The notes under the pieces are model-generated. The model saw nothing but the letters and a program-made list of their open reading frames with translations, did not search any database and was not told the DNA's origin. A stretch of 64,000 nucleotides of DNA from positions 1 through 64,000 of the forward strand of contig JAJRRT010000104.1 of NCBI GenBank assembly GCA_024279255.1. Direction: 5' to 3'. The stretch is from Deltaproteobacteria bacterium. Its GTDB lineage: Bacteria; Desulfobacterota; Desulfuromonadia; Desulfuromonadales; Geopsychrobacteraceae. This document shows, one piece after another, positions 8,964 to 18,600 of the stretch. A program made the position numbers and the translations under genes. Each line of letters starts with the position of its first letter. Within the stretch, counting starts at the first letter, position 1.

Positions 8964-9926
8964 ATGAAACGCATAGCTGTATTAACAAGTGGTGGAGACT
9001 GTTCAGGGATGAACGCTGCAGTACGCGCGATTGTAAGAGCTGGCCTTGCTGCAAACATTGAAGTCATTGGAATTCAAAAAGGCTTTCAGGGTCTGATCGA
9101 CCGGCACTACGAGCTTTTAAGTACAAAATCAGTCAGTAATGTCCTGCAACGTGGCGGAACTTTTCTTCAAAGTGCCCGCTGTAAAGAGATGCGCGAACCT
9201 TCCGGGCAACGATTAGCCGCAGAAAATCTCATTGGAATGGGGGTTGAGGGTTTGATCGTACTCGGCGGTGATGGTTCCCTCACCGGCGCCTTGTCGCTCG
9301 CACAACAGGGGACTACTGTTATCGGCATACCAGCCTCTATCGATAACGATATCCCCTTTACCGACATGGCCCTCGGTGTTGATACGGCACTCAACAATAT
9401 CGTCCGCGCGGTCGACAATATAAAAGACACTGCGTCCTCCCATGATCGCGCATTTCTAGTAGAGACCATGGGTCGCAACTGCGGTTACCTGGCAGTTGTC
9501 TCTGCCATCGCCTGCGGAGCAGAATATTCTTTAATTCCCGAAGAGCCTTATGACCTTGATGACATCTGCCAAGAATTGCGGCGCCGCTATCAACAAGGGC
9601 GTAGTAACTCAATCATTATGGTTGCCGAAGGTGCCGGCAATGCTCAGGAGATTGCTGAAGAGATTAAAGATAGAATTGGATTTGAAACCCGCACCATAGT
9701 TTTAGGTCACTACCAACGTGGAGGTTCGCCTACAGTTTTTGACCGGCTACTCGCTGCACGCTTCGGTCAAGCAGCAGTCGAAAAACTATTAGCGGGAGAA
9801 AAAGGAAAAATGCTCGGGCTGAAAAATTCAAAGATGCAACTGACACCGCTTGCAGATGTGATAAATTCGGGCATTCGTCCGATCGATGAGCTGCTACCTC
9901 GACTGATCAACAATCTGACGATATAG
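8964..9926 (+). CDS. pfkA: ATP-dependent 6-phosphofructokinase
   Basis: Phosphorylates fructose-6-phosphate to fructose-1,6-bisphosphate, the committed glycolytic step. At 320 residues it is the size of the bacterial homotetrameric enzyme. GGDGS (101-105) with Gly at the fourth residue after GGD, and Ala-Ser before the catalytic IDND (126-129), favour ATP over pyrophosphate as donor. METMGR-like ETMGRNCGYLA supplies further substrate contacts. GTGGAG upstream of the ATG is an acceptable ribosome binding site. It converges on hypF with a 3-base gap, so no terminator separates them. Confidence 0.95.
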   Translation: MKRIAVLTSGGDCSGMNAAVRAIVRAGLAANIEVIGIQKGFQGLIDRHYELLSTKSVSNVLQRGGTFLQSARCKEMREPSGQRLAAENLIGMGVEGLIVLGGDGSLTGALSLAQQGTTVIGIPASIDNDIPFTDMALGVDTALNNIVRAVDNIKDTASSHDRAFLVETMGRNCGYLAVVSAIACGAEYSLIPEEPYDLDDICQELRRRYQQGRSNSIIMVAEGAGNAQEIAEEIKDRIGFETRTIVLGHYQRGGSPTVFDRLLAARFGQAAVEKLLAGEKGKMLGLKNSKMQLTPLADVINSGIRPIDELLPRLINNLTI

Positions 9927-9929
9927 TTT

Positions 9930-12206
9930 CTAACTGTTGCGCAGATGATGCCCAGCGATAACGGCCTGCCCCAGGGAGAGGCCACCATCATTAGGAGGAA
10001 CTTGCCTATGGCGCAAAACTTCGAATTCAGCTGTTGTCAAAAGTTGACTCACCTTTTCAGTCAAAAAGGCATTCTGAAAAACACCGCCAGAAATCGCCAC
10101 CGGTAGAGAGCCACGCTCGTCACGAAGTTTCAGGCAGACCTGCAGAACCGCTTCGGCAAGACCATTATGAAACCGGGCACTGATAATACCGGGCGTGATT
10201 CCTTGTTGCAGATCTGCAACCAATTCTCTCGTCATCGGGCGGGGATCGATAATAATTGTATGATCCTCTTTGAGCAGGGTGAAGGGGTATGGTTCCAGCT
10301 GTGGATCATTCTCCAGACACATCTCCAACTCAAGAGCTGCCTGCCCCTCGTAACTCACGGCCTGTCGCAATCCAGCCAGTGCCGCGACCGCGTCAAACAA
10401 CCGGCCGCAACTAGAAGTTGAGGGAGAGTTGATCCCCTTCTCGATCATTTGCAACAAGAGTCTCTTGTCAGTTGCGGGGATTAAATCAAGAAACATGAGT
10501 TCGGGTAGATTGTCGCCATAAGTGGCATGCAGGAGGCTGAGGGCCATGCGCCAGGGCTCACGAGTGGCAGCATCTCCGCCGGGCATGGCCAAACTTGCCA
10601 GATGAGCAACGCGCTCAAAACCACCAAAATTTCCCAACAGAAACTCACCGCCCCAGATCTGCCCATCAGTCCCCAGGCCCATGCCATCAAAGATAACTCC
10701 TATCACTGTGTCATCTCGTCCATTATCAGCCAGACAGCTGGCAAGGTGAGCATGATGATGCTGTACGGCCAGCGTGGGCAGATCGGTCATCTGTTGAGCG
10801 ACAACTGTCGAAGCATAGTCAGGGTGTAAATCATGGGCAACAAGCTGTGGGCGGATATCCAGCAATTGTTGCAGGTGCCCTGCAGCCTGCTGTAACGAGT
10901 CGAGGACTGATTGATTCTTCAAATCACCGATATGATGGCTCAGAGTCGCACGATCGGCAGATGTCAGGCAGATCGTGTTCTTAAGTTCTGCTCCGACCGC
11001 CAACACCGGCAACTGTTCATGGGACAGCTTAACCGCCCGCGGCACATAACCACGCGAACGCCGCAACAATAACGGTTCCCCGACCAACACCCGGACTATC
11101 GAATCATCGGTCCGGGTCTGAATCCGTCGATTGTGGCACAAAAAGCCATCGGCTATCCCCTTCAGACGCAAAAAAGCATCTTCATCACCATAAGAAATCG
11201 GTTCATCGCTCTGGTTCCCACTGGTCATGATAAGGGCAGGGAAATCCTCAAGCAATAAATAATGAAGTGGTGTATAGGGGAGCATCACGCCCAGATAACG
11301 ATTTTTCGGCGCAGTAATGTCGCAGATCAACTGTTGATCGGGTTTTTTCTTGAGCAGCACAATCGGTCTCTCGACAGATTCCAACAGCTTCTTTTCTACA
11401 GAATTAATTATTGAAAAAATTCCTGCCGATTCGATATCTTTCGCCATCAAGGCAAAAGGTTTTTCATCTCTAAATTTACGTAGGCGCAAACGAATAACAG
11501 CTTCATGATTTTGTGGATCAACTACGAGGTGAAAACCACCCAGGCCTTTGAGAGCAAGAATCTCACCGCGCCTCAGCAGGCTGACGGCCTCACTCAGGGG
11601 GTCAGAACTTTCAACCGGACCTCCCTTCTGATCATGCAGACTTAAAATCGGGCCGCAGTCCACACAGGCATTCGGTTGGGCATGAAAACGTCGTGAAGCA
11701 GGATCTCCATATTCGCCCTGGCAGCGTTCGCACATTGAAAAATCGGCCATAGTCGTGAAAGGTCGATCATAAGGGACTCCGCTCACAATACTGTAACGCG
11801 GACCACAGTTCGTGCAGTTGATAAAAGGATAACGGAAGCGTCTGTCTTGTGGATCAAAGAGTTCACTCAGACAATCAGGGCAAACATATGTATCGGGTGG
11901 GATTTGGGTTGTTTGCTGCGATGATTGCCGGCTCTCAACAATCGTAAAACCAGCTTCTTTTACGACAGGAATATCCTCGACGACCAGACGCCCGATAGAG
12001 GCAAGTGGTGGGAGTTCACTGCGAATCGCAGTGATAAAATGAGAGACATCGACCTGCGGCCCTTCAACCTCAATCCGCACTCCCTCACTATCGTTCAACA
12101 CCCAACCACACAACGCATTTTCATGAGCTATACGATAGATAAATGGTCTGAAACCTACCCCCTGGACGGTCCCCTCAACGCGTATGGCACAACGTATATT
12201 TAGCAT
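9930..12206 (-). CDS. hypF: Carbamoyltransferase HypF, [NiFe]-hydrogenase maturation
   Basis: Makes the thiocarboxamide on HypE that supplies the cyanide ligands of the NiFe site. All expected parts are present in about 758 residues: acylphosphatase domain (VQGVGFRPF, about 10-18), two zinc-finger repeats (CPDC...CTNC and CERC...CVDC), YrdC-like adenylation domain, and C-terminal Kae1-like domain with the HHHAH metal motif. I prefer the ATG at 12206 because it places the acylphosphatase strand at the usual distance; the frame extends upstream to a GTG at 12245. No other hyp gene is in the window. Confidence 0.94.
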   Translation of the reverse strand: MLNIRCAIRVEGTVQGVGFRPFIYRIAHENALCGWVLNDSEGVRIEVEGPQVDVSHFITAIRSELPPLASIGRLVVEDIPVVKEAGFTIVESRQSSQQTTQIPPDTYVCPDCLSELFDPQDRRFRYPFINCTNCGPRYSIVSGVPYDRPFTTMADFSMCERCQGEYGDPASRRFHAQPNACVDCGPILSLHDQKGGPVESSDPLSEAVSLLRRGEILALKGLGGFHLVVDPQNHEAVIRLRLRKFRDEKPFALMAKDIESAGIFSIINSVEKKLLESVERPIVLLKKKPDQQLICDITAPKNRYLGVMLPYTPLHYLLLEDFPALIMTSGNQSDEPISYGDEDAFLRLKGIADGFLCHNRRIQTRTDDSIVRVLVGEPLLLRRSRGYVPRAVKLSHEQLPVLAVGAELKNTICLTSADRATLSHHIGDLKNQSVLDSLQQAAGHLQQLLDIRPQLVAHDLHPDYASTVVAQQMTDLPTLAVQHHHAHLASCLADNGRDDTVIGVIFDGMGLGTDGQIWGGEFLLGNFGGFERVAHLASLAMPGGDAATREPWRMALSLLHATYGDNLPELMFLDLIPATDKRLLLQMIEKGINSPSTSSCGRLFDAVAALAGLRQAVSYEGQAALELEMCLENDPQLEPYPFTLLKEDHTIIIDPRPMTRELVADLQQGITPGIISARFHNGLAEAVLQVCLKLRDERGSLPVAISGGVFQNAFLTEKVSQLLTTAEFEVLRHRQVPPNDGGLSLGQAVIAGHHLRNS

Positions 12207-12298
12207 GCAGCTATTCTGGCATGTTAAAGAGCACATTTGAATCACAGAGATGGGGTTTCGCCATTTTTTATGCGAGGACCTTACAAGACAACGTTTGT

Positions 12299-12814
12299 TC
12301 AGGCATGACTGGCCTGTAGAAGAATATGATGCATGCGCTCCTTACGGGCCAAATCGAGACCTGATCCAAACTGCATCGTCGACTTTTCACTTGAATAAAC
12401 GGTATCACCAAAATAGGTTTTAAAGAGAGCAAAGTGCTCCGTCCCTTCTGGACCGGAACCAGGATAATGCCTTGAGTAGGCTTCAGGAGGTGGGAAGCTG
12501 ATCGGGGAAGCGCCAACTTCTTTGCTGGAAAATGCCAATTCATAAACCTGGCGACTGAAGATATAGAGTAAATATTGGATGTCTAGCGTAATGTCCCGCA
12601 CCGTATCGGCATGGTCACAATGGACAGCAGTCAGACAGCGATGATGTAACTCCAGAAAAGCATGCTGAGAAGCAGCAACGACTTCGAAGAGCTCCTTTTG
12701 AGACCCGTAGCCGTTCCCTTTCCTTAGCTCTTCGAGTCCACGCCGCTTTCCTCCCTCCAAAAGCCGCAACACACCTTCCGAGCGGCCTTCCAGGTACTGT
12801 TTTAATTGATCCAT
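12299..12814 (-). CDS. Protein of unknown function, 171 aa
   Basis: I do not recognise this protein. The ATG at 12814 is supported by GGGGGAG 7 bases upstream, so the longer open frame upstream is probably not translated. It is soluble and predicted mostly helical, with several histidines and cysteines in AFLELHHRCLTAVHCDHAD that could bind metal, and no signal peptide or membrane segment. It follows the DUF924 gene on the same strand and precedes hypF, but its codon frame gives no operon overlap. Function is open. Confidence 0.65.
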   Translation of the reverse strand: MDQLKQYLEGRSEGVLRLLEGGKRRGLEELRKGNGYGSQKELFEVVAASQHAFLELHHRCLTAVHCDHADTVRDITLDIQYLLYIFSRQVYELAFSSKEVGASPISFPPPEAYSRHYPGSGPEGTEHFALFKTYFGDTVYSSEKSTMQFGSGLDLARKERMHHILLQASHA

Positions 12815-12926
12815 AGATTTCTCCCCCACTAAGGAACCCAAAAACTCGAACCCGAAACATAACCATACAGGTAATATATCCTCATGTAAGACTTCTGGCA
12901 ACTGTTTCACATAAAATAAATTCACA

Positions 12927-13526
12927 TCAGAAAGACGAGCTAGGCTGGGATAAAAATGAAATTTCTTCGGGTGTTGAATGACGCCCTAAGATTTTATTAC
13001 GGTGTGGAAATCGGCCAAAGCGCACAATGATATCGTGATGGCGGACAGCATAATCGAAAAAACCGACAAAAGCCTCTTTCAGATTTTGAGCGACAGATTC
13101 GTGAAGTCTTAGATAAAGTGCTACCGATTTCTTTTGATCATCAAGTTCTTCAGAATGTTCGAAAGGAAGATAAAGAAAAACCCTTTCGATCGGACGAAGC
13201 AGATTGCCTGAACGGCCGAGAAGGTCCTTCGCCAGACTGAGGGCTAAGGGATCAGCAGAAAAACTACCTTGATCATTGCGGTAAATATTGCGAGTAAACT
13301 GATCGAGAAGCAGGATTACCGCCAACTGTAGATGTGAATCCAGTCCATCCATCTTGATGCGCTGGCTTGCTGCCAATGCGATCAGATCTGAAAATTGCTC
13401 CCTTATGTAATGATCAACCTGATCATCTTTACCAAACCAGAGCTTCCCTTTTTGACGGATAACTTCCAGGTCGCTATCACTGTCACCAAACCAATACCGA
13501 TGAACCTGGATCAAACGATTTTCCAT
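12927..13526 (-). CDS. DUF924 family protein
   Basis: A 199-residue cytoplasmic all-helical protein of the DUF924 family (COG3803), whose members have a TPR-like fold and no established reaction. The family hallmarks are visible: an N-terminal YWFGDSD segment, LLDQFTRNIYR, FLYLPFEHSE, and a C-terminal RFGRFPHRNKILGR followed by STPEE. An AAGGAG ribosome binding site supports the ATG at 13526. It lies downstream of the methyltransferase gene with an 18-base gap and is probably cotranscribed with it. Confidence 0.88.
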   Translation of the reverse strand: MENRLIQVHRYWFGDSDSDLEVIRQKGKLWFGKDDQVDHYIREQFSDLIALAASQRIKMDGLDSHLQLAVILLLDQFTRNIYRNDQGSFSADPLALSLAKDLLGRSGNLLRPIERVFLYLPFEHSEELDDQKKSVALYLRLHESVAQNLKEAFVGFFDYAVRHHDIIVRFGRFPHRNKILGRHSTPEEISFLSQPSSSF

Positions 13527-13544
13527 TACAGACTCCTTCTTTAT

Positions 13545-14186
13545 TCACGGGCGTATCGCATAACCCACAATCATTGGAGATACGACTGAAGGGGCTCCGC
13601 GCATAATTTCAGCACGCGTGTGAAGATCAAATCCTGCACTCTCAAGAAGCTGACCGGTCTGCCGAGCCAGATGACAGTTGCAGGCAGCGCGTCTCCACAA
13701 GGGTTGCCATAGACGCTGCCAGAAATGAAGTCGGCTGTTTTTATCCGCAGCAACATGCTCCATCAACACCAATTTACCACCCGACTTCAACACTCGAAAA
13801 GCTTCCCTCATTGACTGCTGTTGGTCTGTCACTGAACATAGAACCAAGGTCGAAACCAAATAGTCGATGCTATTATCGGCAACATCAAGATGCTCAGCGG
13901 CACAAGGATTTATCTCAGCTGAACGATGTGGTGAATTTTGCAGCTTATATTCAAGTTTTTTTCGCATCGACTGATCTGGTTCACAAAGAATCAGTCGACT
14001 AATATTTTGTGAGTAATGTTGTAAACTTACTCCGGTTCCGGCCCCAATTTCCAAAACCACTCCATCTAAATCAGACAATAATTCGATCCGCAAGCGATTC
14101 AGGCAAAGACGTTCGACCTTCTGCATCATCAGGTCATAAAAGCGTGCTACAAGGGAATAATAAAATAATTTCAAATTTAGCCTCAT
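13545..14186 (-). CDS. Class I SAM-dependent methyltransferase
   Basis: A 213-residue Rossmann-fold methyltransferase. Motif I is VLEIGAGTGVSL (about 44-55), an acidic residue ends strand 2 (LCEPDQSMR), and post-motif sequence VLKSGGKLVLMEHV follows. The family resembles METTL7/UbiE-type small-molecule or lipid methyltransferases, but the substrate cannot be read from sequence. The N-terminus (FYYSLVARFYDLMMQ) could lie against the membrane. There is no good ribosome binding site at the chosen ATG, so the start is approximate. Confidence 0.85.
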   Translation of the reverse strand: MRLNLKLFYYSLVARFYDLMMQKVERLCLNRLRIELLSDLDGVVLEIGAGTGVSLQHYSQNISRLILCEPDQSMRKKLEYKLQNSPHRSAEINPCAAEHLDVADNSIDYLVSTLVLCSVTDQQQSMREAFRVLKSGGKLVLMEHVAADKNSRLHFWQRLWQPLWRRAACNCHLARQTGQLLESAGFDLHTRAEIMRGAPSVVSPMIVGYAIRP

Positions 14187-14260
14187 CGCATTTTTTGAGC
14201 TTCATTATAGCAGCATGGGTCTATAAATAGGAGGACTGCGAAACCAAACAAACCACAATC

Positions 14261-14314
14261 CTAAAAAGAAAACAGCCAGAAAGCCTCATATGAAAAGTAG
14301 CTCTTCTGGCTGTT
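14261..14314 (-). terminator. Rho-independent terminator after rhodanese gene
   Basis: An 11-base perfect stem (14271-14281 with 14304-14314) carrying AACAGCCAGAA and its complement, followed on the minus strand by TTTTCTTTTT. It lies about 40 bases after the rhodanese stop and ends the DUF2059-rhodanese transcript. Confidence 0.85.
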
Positions 14315-14350
14315 GTTAACCAAACAAAATGAAGGGTATTCCCATAAATC

Positions 14351-14749
14351 CTAGCGTTTCTCTTTTTTCTCTACAGACCCGCCAGCTTCGACCCAAGCCT
14401 CAAAACCGCCTTCAATATGGGTGACATTCTCTACGCCCATCCGTTGACAGACATCAGCAGCCAGTGCAGAACGCCAACCCTTATTACAAAAGAGAACCAA
14501 GGGTTTCGGCTCAGCAAACATTTTATGGAAGTAAGGACTTTCTGGGTCAATCCAGAACTCCAGTAGCCCCCTTGGCACGTGAGCGCTACCAGGAATCGTC
14601 CCCTCACGCCACAATTCACGAACATCACGCAGGTCGATCAAGAGTCTCTCTTGACGTTGTTCAGCATCAAGCAGTTCAGCAACAGAGATAGTCTTCACGC
14701 GGGTTTCTGCATCAGCAACTAGTTGACGAAATCCAGTTTTGAGTTCCAT
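14351..14749 (-). CDS. Rhodanese-like sulfurtransferase domain protein
   Basis: A single-domain rhodanese of 132 residues. The active-site loop FCNKGWRSA carries the persulfide cysteine, and the CH2A-like LLIDLRDVRE and the end motif HIEGGFEAW are present. I use the ATG at 14749 because GAAAGGCGA sits just upstream; a TTG six codons earlier is the alternative. No signal peptide, so probably cytoplasmic. It follows the DUF2059 gene with a short gap and ends in a strong terminator. The sulfur acceptor is not known. Confidence 0.9.
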   Translation of the reverse strand: MELKTGFRQLVADAETRVKTISVAELLDAEQRQERLLIDLRDVRELWREGTIPGSAHVPRGLLEFWIDPESPYFHKMFAEPKPLVLFCNKGWRSALAADVCQRMGVENVTHIEGGFEAWVEAGGSVEKKEKR

Positions 14750-14779
14750 ACTGTGGTCGCCTTTCAAATCTGTGCGGCT

Positions 14780-15310
14780 CTATTTTTTCGGCGCTGAGTC
14801 ACTTTCGCCTTCAGTTACGGTCTGCTTGATGTTCTCTTTCATATATTCCTGAATCGCCACCTGAACCTGCGGCATCACCTGCGTCGCATGTTCACGGCCG
14901 ATCTCCATCGATTTCTGCATCAGGATCGGACTCTTCTCCGCCATTTTCTGCCCCAAGGAGCTCTTGCTGAACTCAATAATTCCCCGTAATTCCTCTTCAG
15001 TGAAACTATCGGTATAGAGTTGAATATATTCCTCTTTCAACTTATCCCAACTCAGCCCTTCAAACAGCAGATCACGAGCAATTTTCTGCATAGCCAGCAA
15101 GTTTTTTTCACGCTCATCCGGAATCTCAATCGCTTCAATCTGAGAGATAATGATTCCTTCGACCTTTTCATACATCATGTCGACCTGATCTTTTACCTTA
15201 TTGACATTCAGGAACTGCTCAGCCAACTGACGACGCTCTGCATCACCCGCAGTGGCAACTACGGGGAAAGAAATCAGCATGGCCAGAACAATCAAAATCA
15301 TCTTTTTCAT
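14780..15310 (-). CDS. Exported DUF2059 domain protein
   Basis: A 176-residue protein with a cleavable signal peptide (MKKMILIVLAMLISFPVVATAG). The mature part is helical, with the DUF2059 pattern FSKSSLGQKMAEKSP preceded by LYTDSFTEEEL. Members are envelope proteins of unknown function. The ATG at 15310 follows a GGAGTG ribosome binding site. It sits 30 bases before the rhodanese gene on the same strand, and the two probably share the terminator at 14261-14314. Confidence 0.88.
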   Translation of the reverse strand: MKKMILIVLAMLISFPVVATAGDAERRQLAEQFLNVNKVKDQVDMMYEKVEGIIISQIEAIEIPDEREKNLLAMQKIARDLLFEGLSWDKLKEEYIQLYTDSFTEEELRGIIEFSKSSLGQKMAEKSPILMQKSMEIGREHATQVMPQVQVAIQEYMKENIKQTVTEGESDSAPKK

Positions 15311-15380
15311 AATACACTCCTGTTGTGGAATTAAATAGTTGTAGAGAAAGATATCATAGCAGACTGAAATTGTCTTGATT

Positions 15381-15611
15381 CTAAATTGATCCGGTTTGCT
15401 TCGAATCCCTATCCTCTGGGTAACGCAAACGCATCTCCTGCTGATATTTCTCAAAATCCGGCGAGTACTGGCAATCTTCTGCTGGCCGCGGACTATTTTT
15501 CAGACATTCCAGATAGCCCATTTGACGAAACATTTCATAACCGGAGCGCTGACTACAGGCGCTAAGCAACAGAACGATCATCAAGCAAATACAGACCTCA
15601 ATTGATTTCAT
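15381..15611 (-). CDS. Small lipoprotein downstream of addA-like gene
   Basis: A 76-residue predicted lipoprotein: MKSIEVCICLMIVLLLSACS ends with the lipobox LSAC. The mature part is about 57 residues, charged, with two further cysteines (LECLKNSP and AEDCQYSP) that could form a disulfide. Its ATG lies 14 bases inside the end of the helicase/nuclease gene, so it is probably read from the same transcript. I know no function and do not infer one from the context. Confidence 0.75.
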   Translation of the reverse strand: MKSIEVCICLMIVLLLSACSQRSGYEMFRQMGYLECLKNSPRPAEDCQYSPDFEKYQQEMRLRYPEDRDSKQTGSI

Positions 15612-18600
15612 CTGACACCTCTACAAAATGATCAATCAACGGAAAATAGAGGCCAGAACGAACCTTACGGTGCGGCTCCATCGCCGCCATCAGTCGAGAA
15701 TAACCCGAGAGCTGTGCTCGATAGTGCTCTGTTTCACGTTGGATAAATGTTAGCACTTTTTCCGTTGCCTTCGGTGCACTGGTTTTATAGTCGATCACCC
15801 AACGAACACCTTCTTGATCAATAAAGGTACGATCGATTACGGCATGGATCACCTGCCCGTCGAGCTGCCCAGATAGTTCTAGTTCACAGGCTCCGTCAGC
15901 GTGTGACTGGAGAATCCATTGCCCCTGTTTGCTGGCAAGTGTTTGATCTACCGCCTCACGGATACGCATGATCGCTGAGGTCAATTCATGGGCCGGCACG
16001 CCTAACCCCGCCAGTTGGCATTTTAGAACCTGATCCTGTTGTGCAGCATCCACCTGCGACCAGGTTTCGCGGCCTTGACGCACAATACGTTCGAGAATTT
16101 TATGCACCAGAGTGCCGACATGACGCCGCGACTGTTGTTCCCATCCAGAAAAGAACAAGAGATCTTCCGTTTCCTCTTGAGAGGAGACCTTATTGGCCTG
16201 TTGGATTTCTGGAATCGGGACTGCTGTAGACTGAGGCAGCGACCAGTTGAGGGGGAGACGCCGCACGATCAACTCCTTCCTGCTGTCATCCACGCTAAAG
16301 GCCTCTAGTGCCTTGTCACAAAAATCACTTTCAATGACCGGCCAAATCTTCGCCAGCAAGGACCCCACTGCCGCATTAAGGACAGCGTCTTTGTTCGGCT
16401 TTGCATGGCCGAACAGATGCAAGTGTTGTTTGGCTCGGGTCACTGCAACATAAAGCAAGCGCGCAGTTTCCAGATCCTGTTTCTCATGCTCAAGACGACC
16501 GATAAATTGATAGATCGGATCCTGCTCACTCCCGTCTTTAGCCGCAATCGGTGCCAACAATAATCCAACGTCCTGATGTTCCAGCCAACGCAGAATAGGA
16601 CTATCGTTCCCTGCCGTGCCACGCCCGAGGCCAGGCAGAATCACCTGATCAAATTCCAGGCCCTTCGATTTATGGATCGTCATCACCTGCAAGCGTCCAT
16701 CGGCTTCAACATCCGGCACAGCAAATAATTTTGAAAGTCCTTGTTCCAGAATATCGTGAGTCGCCAACTCACCACCGCGTTGCAGTTTTTCAATCAGATC
16801 AAAGACCAACGCAGCATCTTCGACCCCTTCTTTGCCATAGCACGCAGCCCCCCCGAGAGAGAGCCAGCAGGATTCGAGCAGATTGCGCAGAGGGAAGCGC
16901 CCTCGCCGACTGATCCCACGTTCCAGAATTGGCCAGATGCGAGCAATCCGTTCCTGACCATCATCTGACAAATTTTTCAAGCGACTACCTGTCCGCAATA
17001 TCCTCGGTAGCACCGTGCCTTGAGCCTCTTCGCTCAGGATGTGCAGATCGGAAAGGGTCAAACCGCACCAGGGAGCACGCAACAGCGACAGCCAGGAGAG
17101 GCGATCAGCTGAATGCAACAAGGCTCGCGCCAAAGAGAGCAGGTCGAGCGCAACCGGCAGAGTCCCAAGTTTTTCAATATCCTGAGCCTGATAACTCAGG
17201 CTTTTTTCTCGCAAGCGGTGCAGGATAACAGGCAGATGGCTGCGACCACGCACCAGAATTGCAATTGAGTGCTCCGGATTTTCTGACTGAATCTTCTCAA
17301 CCAGTTCTGCAACGTTCTCCGCTTCGGTCTGATCATCGCGTCCGCTGAAAGCGGTCAGAGTGACTGCAGGAGTTTTGAGAGCGGCGTGGACAGCGGTTGC
17401 CGGCTCCAGCGGTACCGCCCCCGTCGCCGCATCAACTTTAGCCGGGAACACTTCAGCGAAAGTCGCGTTAACCCAGTCGACGATCCCCTGCTGGGAGCGG
17501 AAATTACAACAGAGCTGCAAGGGCTCAAGGATCGGTCCCTGCCCCCCGAGTCGTCCTTCAAAGGATCTCAGAAAAAGCCCGACCTCCGCTTCGCGAAAAC
17601 GGTAGATCGACTGCATCGGATCACCGACCAAAAAGAGACTGCGCCCATCGCCGTTCTGCCAACCTGCAGTCAACGTCTCAAGCAGGCCGTACTGCATCCA
17701 GGAGGTGTCCTGAAATTCATCGACCAGAATATGTTCCAGACGGTTGTCGAGCTTGAGGAGGAGATCGCTCGGGTCCTCAACGGAACCCAGCGCAGCATTT
17801 GCCATCAGCGCAATCTCGGCATAATCGGCCTGACCCTCACCCCGGAAAACCAACCAGAGTTCCCCGACTAGTATAGGGAGAAGCTCTATCAGGCAAGCGA
17901 GAACCTCGCGCTGATCCTGAGAATATTGGGCATTGGGAAGTTGACGGCAGGTATTGAGTCTCTCGATAAATTCGGGGAATGCGGTCAACTGTTCTACCAA
18001 TTGTTGCATCCGTTGCCGCGGCTCCTTGTCTGAAGCCGAAAAACCGATCTTCGTATTGATTCCACCTGGTTTGCGCAGCGATCCAGCACCAACGAGTAAG
18101 AGATCTGCCAGCCCTTGCCAAAGCGGCAAATGCTGACTCTCTGCGCGCGGCATCCAGTCGAGATCAGTCAAATAGAGTAGCGGTCGATCATTGCCGTGCG
18201 CCAGGTTGGCGGACGCAATACGTCCGCAAGCAAGCATTTCAGCAGACAATTCTTGCGGAGTTGATGCCTCCAGATCAAACAGCTCGCGTTCAACCAGTTG
18301 TGCAAGTGAAGCTTCGAGCAGATCACAAGGATCGGTGTTGCGTATGCCATAGAGATGACGTAACCATTGGTCTCGTTTCTGCAACATCGCCACCAGCATC
18401 TGTTGCAGACGGTTCATGTTGTTATCCAGATGAGTCAACAAACGTTTAATCGCTTGCCCACCCGGCAGATCCGTTCCCAAACGCTGCAGCAAACGCTCAG
18501 TCGCCTTCTGATAGAGCTGCTCAGCATCCTCCGCCAGCTCAGGCAGTCCCCCGAAACGGGAGAGCCAAGGCATCTTGCGGACAAGTGAGCTGTTAAAACT

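Noticed and set aside
12207-12245. Longer hypF starting at GTG 12245
   Set aside because: The extra 13 residues precede the normal acylphosphatase start and lack a ribosome binding site.
12246-12275. Plus-strand ATGG/CCAT hairpin followed by T residues near 12252-12272
   Set aside because: No plus-strand gene ends here and the stem is only 4 bases.
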